Source: Vicinamibacteria bacterium (lineage in GTDB: Bacteria > Acidobacteriota > Vicinamibacteria > Fen-336). From it: 42,627 bases of DNA. Position 1 is the first letter of the stretch. Each line of letters opens with the position of its first letter. Where the stretch lies: assembly GCA_023701125.1 (NCBI GenBank), contig JAMPXO010000032.1:1-42627 (forward strand), written 5' to 3'. Below, piece after piece: positions 24,052 through 30,620 of this stretch. The translations under genes were made by a program, and so were the position numbers. Below the pieces are notes generated by a model. That model saw only the letters and a list, made by a program, of their open reading frames with translations. It was not told the origin of the DNA and did not search any database.

Positions 24052-27000
24052 GACGCTTCGTCCGCGGTGACCGCCACCGGCGCCTCGGGCTCGGCCGTCG
24101 CGGCATCGAGGGCGCGAGCCAGCGCTTCCCGATCCACGGGCCGGGTGACGCTGGCCCGGAACAGCGCCCCGCGGCGACCCAGGACGGCCGGCTCGGCGAG
24201 CGCCACCAGCGGCACGTGGCGCGTCTCTTCATGCTCCGCGAGGCGCTCCGCCACCTCCTCGCCCTGCAGCCGCGGCAGCAGGTGGTCGAGCACCGCCACG
24301 TCGGGCACCAGCCGGCGCACGGCCTCCAGTGCCTCGACGCCGTCGCTCGCCTCGTGGACCTCGTAACCGCGAGCCTGGGCGACGCCGCGCACCTCGCGCA
24401 GGGTCGCGGCGTCCGCCGCCGCCACCAGCAGCACCGGCCGGCGCACGCTGGCGACGCCGGTGAACAGCGGCAGCGAGAAATGGACGCGAGTGCCGCCACC
24501 CTCGCGCTCCTCGAGCGCGAGGCGGGCGCCGTGGGCACGCAGGATGCGATCGCAGATGTAAAGGCCGAGCCCCGAGCCCTCGATCGCGGCCGTCTCCGGC
24601 CGACGCAGGCGGGAGAACGGCCGGAACAGGCGGGCGAGGTCGGCGGCGGGGATGCCGATCCCGCGGTCGGCGATCTCGACCATCGCACGGCCGTCCTGGC
24701 GGCCCGCGCGGACGACGATCTCGCCGCCACGCGGCGAGTACTTGACGGCGTTCGAGAGCAGGTTCTCCGTCACCTCGACGAGCCGCTCGCGATCGCCCCA
24801 CACCGGCAACGGCTCCTCCGGCAGCAGCACGACCAGCGGGCGCAGCGGGTCGCGGCTCCAGCGTGCGGCGACCGCGTGCAGCGCCGCGCCCAGGTCGAGC
24901 ACGCCGAACTCGAACGGGAAGTGACCGCTCTCCAGTCGCGTCGTCGCCAGCGTCTTGTCGACCAGCGCCGCCATGTGGCGGGCCGCGGCGGCGATCGCCG
25001 TCGCGTGCTCGGCGGCCTCTCCCCCCGGCTCCCCCGCCGCCAGCAGCAGCTCCGCGCGGCCGAGAATCCCGAACAGCGGCGAGCGCACGTCGTGGGCCAC
25101 GATGTTGACGACCTCGCTCTTGGTGCGGTCGAGCTCGATCAGCCGCTCGTGCGACTCCTCCAGCGCCCGGAACAGCTCGGCGTTGCGCAGCGTGATGGCG
25201 ATCCCGTCCGCCAGCGTCTCCATCATCAACACGACGCCGTGGTCGAACGCGTGGGGCCGGTCGCTCTCGACGTCGAGCACGGCCACGACCTCGTCGCCCG
25301 ACAGCACCGGCACCAGGAGCTCGCTGCGGGTCTCGGGCACGAGGGCCAGGTACTCGGGATCGCGGGCCACGTCCGGCACGTGCACCGTGCGCCGCTCGCG
25401 CAGCACCCGCGCCGTCAGCCCGGCCGCCGTCGGGTAGTGGGGGAAGCCGCCCGGCCGCGGCGGGTCGCACGAGGCGCAGGCGACCCGGTTGAGACCGGAC
25501 AGCGCGTCGGGCACGATCGCCAGCACGACCGGGAAGCGGAAAGCCTCCTGGATGCGCTGGACGGCGATCTCCAGCACGCGCTCGGGCGACAGGCTGCTGG
25601 CGATCTCGCGCAGCACCCGGTTGACGAGGCCGAGCTGCTCGGAGCGGCGTCGCTCGGCCGCGAAGGCGAACGCGTTGGCCGCCGCGACCTGGAGCTGGCC
25701 GGCGAAGCGCATCAGGCCGTCGAGGTCCTCCGGGGTGAACGGCGGCGCGCCCGGGCGGCGGGTCGCGTTGAGCACTCCGAACGTGGTGCTGCGGCCGGCC
25801 TCGGGGTCGTAGTAGGTGATCGGCACGCACAACAGCCGGGCCACCGGGTTGGCGCGCGTCACGAAGCTGGGATCGGCGCCGGTGTCGTTGACGAGGGCCG
25901 GCACGCTGTCGCGCGCCACTCGTCCCACCACGCCCTCGCCGAGCGCGAAGCGGGGGTCCCCGTAGGTCTCGCCGACGCGATCGCGCGCCCAGCCGGCGAA
26001 CAGCCGCAGCTCGCTCTCGTCGAGCCGGAACACCGAGGCGTGGTCGGCGCCGATCAGCCGCCCGGCCTCCTCGGTGGCGCGCTCGAACAGCGAGCGCAGG
26101 TCGCGCAGCGCGGCCGTCTCGATCCCGAGCTCGTACAGGGTCGCCATCTGGCGCGCGAGCCGCTCGGCCTCCGCCAGGCCCGCGGCCTTCTCGAGGCCGA
26201 CTGCGAGCTGGTCCGCCAGCGCGCCCAGCAGGTCGACCTCGAGTTCCTCGAAGGACTGCTCCTTCCCCACCTCGAGCACGCCGAGGGCGCGCGTCCCCGC
26301 CCGCACGGGCAACGCCACGGCGTGGCGGTTCGCCTGCGGCGTGCGCAGCGGCCGCTGGCCATGGGTCGCCCAGCGCAGCCACTCGGCGTCGCCCCCGCCG
26401 GCCGCAGAGCCCGCCTCCAGCTCGATCGCCAGCTCGTCCCCGCGCAGGGCGTGGAACGCCACCCGCGCGTAGCCGTGGCTGCGGCGCAGGCCGCCGACCA
26501 CGGTCTCCACCAGCGCGCCGCGGCCGTGGGTGGCCGCCATCGCCCCCATCAGCCGCGCCGTGACCTCCTGGCGGGACGCCTGCCGCCGCTGCTGCTCGAA
26601 GATCTGGCGGCTGCGCAGGAACGTCGCCGCGGGGCCGGCGAAGATCGACACGACCTGCGCGTCGTCGTCGTCGAAGCCGTCGGGCTTGTTGCAGGCGGCG
26701 ATCACGCCCAGCACCCGGCCCTCGGCCAGCATCGGCACCAGCAGCGCCTGCTCGATGCCCGCCGCCTGCGCCAGCTCGGGTGCGAGCCGCGGGTCGCGCT
26801 GCGCGTCGTCGGTCACGTAGGCGCGGCCCGCGCGCAGGTTCCACAGGCCGCGGTGTTCCGGCCGAAGTTGCAGGTGGATCCGTCGCACCACGTCCGCGGC
26901 CAGGCCGTGAGCGGGGTGGGCCGCCGCCAGCGTCCGCGTCTCGGCGTCGTACAGGGCGAGCAGGCAGATCGGCGCGCCGATCAGCGTCGCCAGCCGCTCG

Positions 27001-27494
27001 CAGACCATGCCCACGAACTCCTCGGGCCGCGCGATCAGCGACCAGTCGCGGCTGATCTCGTGCAACTGCGCGAGCGAGCGGGCTCGCGCCTCGGCTTCGC
27101 GGCTGGCCCGCTCGCTGCGCTCGAACAGCTCGCGCAGGCGGAGGAAGGCGCGCAGCTTGAGCACCAGCGCGCGCGGATCGGGCGGCTTGTTCAGGAACTC
27201 GTCGGCCCCCGCCTCGTAGCCGCGCGAGAGCGCGTCGGCGTCGGCCACCGCGGTCATCAGCACCACCGGCAGCGCGAGGCCGTGGCGGGCGCGGATGCGG
27301 CGACAGGTCTCGATGCCGTCGATGCCGGGCAGCCGCACGTCCAGCAGCACCAGGTCCGGTCGAAGGGCCTCGATTCGGGCCAGCGCCGCCTCGCCCGAGG
27401 TGACGCCGGTGCACTCGAGGCCGTGGAGGGCGAGCAGCCGCTCCAGGAACGCCAGCACGTCGTGATCGTCGTCGACGACGAGGACGTGGGCCAC
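24048..27494 (-). CDS. large hybrid histidine kinase: REC, multiple GAF, HisKA, HATPase, degenerate REC
   Basis: A soluble 1148-residue sensor kinase. Residues 1-120 are a receiver with the full acidic pocket (VDDD), phospho-Asp52 and Lys103. Residues about 155-790 contain probably four GAF sensor domains. HisKA has the phospho-His at about 801 (AHDVRSPL). The HATPase has the N box (TENLLSNAVKY), DRGIGIP and GSGLGLY. The last 129 residues form a second receiver-like domain in which the acidic pair is Ala (LLVAAADA) and the Lys is Arg (SVTRP), though an Asp at about 1070 remains; it is probably not phosphorylated normally. The GTG start at 27494 has GGAGG five to nine bases upstream. No membrane segment is seen, so the signal is cytoplasmic, perhaps redox or small-molecule. 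It is the second gene of the cysteine dioxygenase/molybdenum operon. Confidence 0.88.
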   Translation of the reverse strand: MAHVLVVDDDHDVLAFLERLLALHGLECTGVTSGEAALARIEALRPDLVLLDVRLPGIDGIETCRRIRARHGLALPVVLMTAVADADALSRGYEAGADEFLNKPPDPRALVLKLRAFLRLRELFERSERASREAEARARSLAQLHEISRDWSLIARPEEFVGMVCERLATLIGAPICLLALYDAETRTLAAAHPAHGLAADVVRRIHLQLRPEHRGLWNLRAGRAYVTDDAQRDPRLAPELAQAAGIEQALLVPMLAEGRVLGVIAACNKPDGFDDDDAQVVSIFAGPAATFLRSRQIFEQQRRQASRQEVTARLMGAMAATHGRGALVETVVGGLRRSHGYARVAFHALRGDELAIELEAGSAAGGGDAEWLRWATHGQRPLRTPQANRHAVALPVRAGTRALGVLEVGKEQSFEELEVDLLGALADQLAVGLEKAAGLAEAERLARQMATLYELGIETAALRDLRSLFERATEEAGRLIGADHASVFRLDESELRLFAGWARDRVGETYGDPRFALGEGVVGRVARDSVPALVNDTGADPSFVTRANPVARLLCVPITYYDPEAGRSTTFGVLNATRRPGAPPFTPEDLDGLMRFAGQLQVAAANAFAFAAERRRSEQLGLVNRVLREIASSLSPERVLEIAVQRIQEAFRFPVVLAIVPDALSGLNRVACASCDPPRPGGFPHYPTAAGLTARVLRERRTVHVPDVARDPEYLALVPETRSELLVPVLSGDEVVAVLDVESDRPHAFDHGVVLMMETLADGIAITLRNAELFRALEESHERLIELDRTKSEVVNIVAHDVRSPLFGILGRAELLLAAGEPGGEAAEHATAIAAAARHMAALVDKTLATTRLESGHFPFEFGVLDLGAALHAVAARWSRDPLRPLVVLLPEEPLPVWGDRERLVEVTENLLSNAVKYSPRGGEIVVRAGRQDGRAMVEIADRGIGIPAADLARLFRPFSRLRRPETAAIEGSGLGLYICDRILRAHGARLALEEREGGGTRVHFSLPLFTGVASVRRPVLLVAAADAATLREVRGVAQARGYEVHEASDGVEALEAVRRLVPDVAVLDHLLPRLQGEEVAERLAEHEETRHVPLVALAEPAVLGRRGALFRASVTRPVDREALARALDAATAEPEAPVAVTADEAS

Positions 27495-27517
27495 GCCGCC
27501 CTCCGGGCCGGGGCCGT

Positions 27518-28183
27518 TCAGCGCAGGACCGGCAGTTCCCGGCGGCCCGCGAGCCGGGACGGTGCCGGGCCCTCCACCTCGGCCACCACCTGTCCGTACC
27601 GGCTGTGGAAGGACAACTCGCGCCGCCAGCAGCGCTGCGCCTTGAGGTCGTAGGCCACGCACGACTCGATCGGGCGGCTGTAGAGGTGCAGCGACACCGC
27701 CGGCTCGCGCCCCTGCACGACCACCTGGTGGATCGTGTGCGTCTTGTCCACCGTCGCCACCGGGCCGCCCGGGGCGCACTCGTGGACCGGGCCGCGATCG
27801 AGGTGGATCTCGGTCGCGCCGGCCAGGCAGTCGAGGCCCGACACCTGCTGGTTCTCGGGCGCGTTGCAGCCCAGGTACTTGTACTCGACGACCGCGAGCG
27901 CGCCACGCACCGTCACCATCCAGCCCAGTTGTCCGTTGTGCGAGTGGATCGGCGTGCGCTGCCCCGGCTGCCAGCACAGCACCATCAGCTCGAATACCTC
28001 GTCCACGTGGACCAGGTTGCGGGTGTAGCGTTCGGCGCTGAAGTGGGCGTAGGGCTCGAGGCTGGCGCGGTCGACCTCGACCTCGGACAGGTAGCCGAGG
28101 ATGCGGTCGCGGGTGAACGGTTCCGGCTCGAAGCCGCGCAGCGTCTCGACGACGTCGCCGACCGACACGATCTTCGGGGGCAC
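27518..28183 (-). CDS. cysteine dioxygenase (type I family)
   Basis: A 221-residue cupin that oxidises cysteine to cysteine sulfinate with iron and O2. The iron-binding histidines are visible in the HSHNGQLGWM motif (two His), and the third is likely in the KTHTIHQV segment. The active-site Tyr is in HLYSRP. The Cys that forms the Cys-Tyr crosslink in mammals is a Gly here, as in many bacterial CDOs, so no crosslink is expected. It could also act on a related thiol such as 3-mercaptopropionate. The GTG at 28183 follows six bases after a GACACT box with a TTGACA 18 bases further up, so the transcript is probably leaderless. It is the first gene of the operon that continues 23 bases later with the histidine kinase. 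Confidence 0.87.
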   Translation of the reverse strand: MPPKIVSVGDVVETLRGFEPEPFTRDRILGYLSEVEVDRASLEPYAHFSAERYTRNLVHVDEVFELMVLCWQPGQRTPIHSHNGQLGWMVTVRGALAVVEYKYLGCNAPENQQVSGLDCLAGATEIHLDRGPVHECAPGGPVATVDKTHTIHQVVVQGREPAVSLHLYSRPIESCVAYDLKAQRCWRRELSFHSRYGQVVAEVEGPAPSRLAGRRELPVLR

Positions 28184-28189
28184 GGGTCG

Positions 28190-28219
28190 AGTGTCCCGCG
28201 CGCGGGCTTTCGGTGTCAA
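28190..28219 (-). promoter_or_regulatory. sigma70-like promoter of the cysteine dioxygenase/XdhC operon
   Basis: On the minus strand: TTGACA (28214-28219, perfect), 18-base spacer, GACACT (28190-28195, 3 of 6). The start codon begins six bases later, at the expected transcription start. Confidence 0.5.
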
Positions 28220-28240
28220 GGATCGGACCGCCGCGCGGAC

Positions 28241-28246
28241 TACAAT
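28241..28246 (+). promoter_or_regulatory. -10 box of the small membrane protein gene
   Basis: TACAAT (5 of 6), five bases before the ATG at 28252, again leaving no room for a Shine-Dalgarno. No good plus-strand -35 is seen; the region overlaps the divergent promoter. Confidence 0.4.
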
Positions 28247-28251
28247 CGCCC

Positions 28252-28737
28252 ATGCTCCGCGCGTCCGCCATCGGCGGCCTGCTCGTCCTCGCCGTCGCAG
28301 CCCTGGTGGCGACCGCCCGCGCCCCCCAACTGACGGTCGAGGCGGACGCCTTGCGCCTCGCCTATCCCCCCGCGCGCATCGCCGGCACGGCCGGCGCGGC
28401 ACTGCTGCTGGCGGGAGCCGCTGCGCTGGCGACGGACCGCCGCGTGAAATGGGCCCTGGGCGTCGCGGTCGCGCTGGGCCTGCTGCACACCGCGTCGCTC
28501 GCGGCGTGGACCGTGCGGGCGGATGCCGACGCGCTCTACCAGCGGGGCCTGCTCGGCTCGCGCGTGCTGCGCTGGAGCGAGGTCGCGACGATCGTCAACG
28601 ACCCCGCGGGCCTGGTGGTGACGGCCGGCGACGGGCGCGCGCTGCGGGTGGAAACCGAGGCGCTGTCACCCCAGCACCGCGCGGCGCTGGAGCGCTCCGT
28701 CGCCCGCCGCATCGAGGCCGCGCGACCGCGGCCCTGA
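28252..28737 (+). CDS. small membrane protein with two helices and a PH-like C-terminal region
   Basis: A 161-residue protein. Hydrophobic stretches at about 5-20 (IGGLLVLAVAALVATA) and about 42-60 (IAGTAGAALLLAGAAALA), with a third at about 66-82, look like membrane helices. The C-terminal half (LYQRGLLGSRVLRWSEVATI, then LVVTAGDGRALRVET) resembles the bacterial PH-like domain found in small membrane proteins: a short strand, a Trp-Ser-Glu turn and a second strand. No catalytic motif is present. It lies divergent from the cysteine dioxygenase operon and convergent with the DUF948-like gene. No function is proposed. Confidence 0.6.
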   Translation: MLRASAIGGLLVLAVAALVATARAPQLTVEADALRLAYPPARIAGTAGAALLLAGAAALATDRRVKWALGVAVALGLLHTASLAAWTVRADADALYQRGLLGSRVLRWSEVATIVNDPAGLVVTAGDGRALRVETEALSPQHRAALERSVARRIEAARPRP

Positions 28738-28758
28738 ACGGCCGCGGCGGTCGCCTCG

Positions 28759-29205
28759 TCAGATGAAGAGGTGGTCGTCCTCGGCGTCGGCGCGACGAGC
28801 CCGGGCGCGACGGGAGTCGTCGCCGAGCGAGCCGAACTGCCGGTAGACCTCGACACCCTTCTTGATCCCGCGCAGGAACGCGACGAGGTCGGTGATCGGG
28901 CGCAGCGGGCGCAGCACCACGCGCTGGATCTGGGTGGTCGTGTCCTGCACCTTCTCCAGGGTGTCGGCCAGCAGGTCGTCGACCCGGCGGGCCTGGATCA
29001 CCGCCAGGTCCGCGACCTCCTCGAGGTTGCGCGAGACACGCACGAAGCTGGCCAGGGCGGGCGCCAGTTCCTTGTCGAGCCGCTGCTGGAGCTGGTCGAT
29101 GCGCTGCGCGAGGCGACGTCCCGAGAGCGCGAGCGCCACGAGGAAGCCCGCCTGGACGAGCGACGCCAGCGCGATCACGCCGAGGAATACGGTCGACCAG
29201 TCCAC
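28759..29205 (-). CDS. DUF948-like membrane-anchored coiled-coil protein
   Basis: A 148-residue protein with one N-terminal membrane helix (VFLGVIALASLVQAGFLVALAL) followed by a long helical region rich in Leu, Arg and Gln (about 30-100) and a charged C-terminus. The layout resembles DUF948 proteins, which are often found beside YtxH-like proteins, as here. The GTG at 29205 has a GGGAGG-type Shine-Dalgarno about seven bases upstream. It is probably co-transcribed with the YtxH-like gene 21 bases upstream. Such pairs are linked to general stress in Bacillus; that role is not shown here. Confidence 0.65.
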   Translation of the reverse strand: MDWSTVFLGVIALASLVQAGFLVALALSGRRLAQRIDQLQQRLDKELAPALASFVRVSRNLEEVADLAVIQARRVDDLLADTLEKVQDTTTQIQRVVLRPLRPITDLVAFLRGIKKGVEVYRQFGSLGDDSRRARARRADAEDDHLFI

Positions 29206-29226
29206 CCTGCCCTCCCCTGCCCCCGT

Positions 29227-29553
29227 CTAGACCGAGCCTTCGTCCTTGGTCTCGTGATACGCCTGACGCCCGGCCTCGACGGCAGCGGCCAGGCGGTCCT
29301 TGCGCTTCTCGATCGAGTCGCGACCGCGATCGACGACATCGGAGGCGTCGTCGATGATCTCGCGGCCCTTGCGCACGGCCCGCTCGCGCAACTCGCGGCC
29401 GCGCTCGGCCCCCTCGCGCAGGCGATCCCCGAGCAACTCGCGAGTCTCGCGCCCGGAGCGGGGAGCGTACAGCGTCGCCAGCACGGCGCCGGTCAGGCCG
29501 CCGAGCAGGAACAGCAGTACCCCAGAGGCTCCCGAGTGGCGATCGTCATGCAT
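29227..29553 (-). CDS. YtxH-like small membrane protein
   Basis: A 108-residue protein with a glycine-rich membrane helix (GVLLFLLGGLTGAVLATLYAP, about 10-30) and the APRSGRETRELL motif typical of YtxH-like proteins, then a highly charged helical tail (about 45-100). The ATG at 29553 is preceded by a strong AAGGAGG Shine-Dalgarno. The family is widespread and its function is poorly known; in Bacillus YtxH is induced by general stress. Its own transcript probably also carries the DUF948-like gene. Confidence 0.75.
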   Translation of the reverse strand: MHDDRHSGASGVLLFLLGGLTGAVLATLYAPRSGRETRELLGDRLREGAERGRELRERAVRKGREIIDDASDVVDRGRDSIEKRKDRLAAAVEAGRQAYHETKDEGSV

Positions 29554-29633
29554 CTTGCGCCTCCTTGGCTTGCGCGAACCGCGCCAGACGAGGTTAGCAC
29601 CAACCGGCGGCGGAACCGAAGGCGAACGCACGA

Positions 29634-30620
29634 CTACGACGGCGCTCGCGCCGGCGGCGCCTGGTCTGCCGCAGGCGGCGCGAGGAACAGGTCGGAGGCC
29701 CACGCGGACGGCCCGACGATCTCGACCGCGCGCAGCAGCCAGGCCGCCACGAACGCCATGTAGTCGCGGGCCATGTCGTAGTTGTCCTCGAACACGTCGA
29801 TCAGGCCCTCGGCGTGGCCCTGCAACGCCACGATCGGGGTCAGCGTGCGGGCCGAGAACCAGCGCGGCCGCTCCGCGACCGACTCGAGCCCGCCGAGCGG
29901 GGCGCCAGGACCGGCCTCGAAGCAGTAGCCGGTGGCCACCGACTCGCAGCGCACGCGGCCGTCGACCAGCAGCAGCAGTGAACCGGCGCTGCTGCCCTCG
30001 GCCCACAGCTCGTGACCGGCCTCGACCCGCAGCTCCTGCATCGACCGCGACAGCTCGGCCAGCGCGTTCAGGCTGGCCCGCGCGAACGGTGCCGTGCGGC
30101 GCAGGATCAGGATGCGTTCGACGAAGTCCAGCTCGCGGCGCGGGGCCGTCCAGGCGTCCTTGCGGTCCGGCGGTCCGCACTGCTGCAGGTGGCGCTGGAC
30201 CTCGATCAGCCGCGAGCAGGTCGCCCGCAGCACGTTGTGCAACAGCGGGAAGCGGTCCTCGAACAGCTCGCTCGCGTCGTCGCCGTCGAGCGACAGGCAC
30301 AGCGAAGGTTCGCTGGCGACCGCCTCGAAGCCCTCGGCATCGCGCGCCAGGTAGCCGAGCCCGCCGACGATCGCGCCCGGCAACGCGTCGCCGAGCGGCG
30401 TGCCGCGGCGAAGGACGCGAACCCGGCCTTCGAGCAGGAAGTGCAGGGCACCCACGGGCTCGCCCGCGTTCAACAGCGCGTCGCCCGGCTCCAGCTCGCG
30501 CTCCTCGAGCCGGTCCACGATCATCGCCAGGTCGTCGGTCGAGAAGCCCGCCACCAGCGGCAGCCGGCGCAACGCCAGCAGGCGCTCGCCGTGGCCGATG
30601 CGGCCGCCGCGGGCGCTCAC
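29634..30620 (-). CDS. protein with two cyclic-nucleotide-binding-like domains
   Basis: A 328-residue protein. Residues about 15-130 form a first cNMP-binding domain (LPLVAGFSTDDLAMIVDRLEER, EPGDALLNAGEPVGALHFLLEG). A second, less typical domain spans about 180-290 (FARASLNALAELSRSMQELRV, HELWAEGSSAGSLLLLVDGR). The phosphate-binding cassette (usually GE..LL...RxA) is not obvious in either, so they may bind another ligand or only act as structural regulators. There is no DNA-binding HTH at the end. The GTG start overlaps the stop of the transporter-HEAT gene. It is likely a regulatory partner of that transporter. Confidence 0.75.
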   Translation of the reverse strand: MSARGGRIGHGERLLALRRLPLVAGFSTDDLAMIVDRLEERELEPGDALLNAGEPVGALHFLLEGRVRVLRRGTPLGDALPGAIVGGLGYLARDAEGFEAVASEPSLCLSLDGDDASELFEDRFPLLHNVLRATCSRLIEVQRHLQQCGPPDRKDAWTAPRRELDFVERILILRRTAPFARASLNALAELSRSMQELRVEAGHELWAEGSSAGSLLLLVDGRVRCESVATGYCFEAGPGAPLGGLESVAERPRWFSARTLTPIVALQGHAEGLIDVFEDNYDMARDYMAFVAAWLLRAVEIVGPSAWASDLFLAPPAADQAPPARAPS

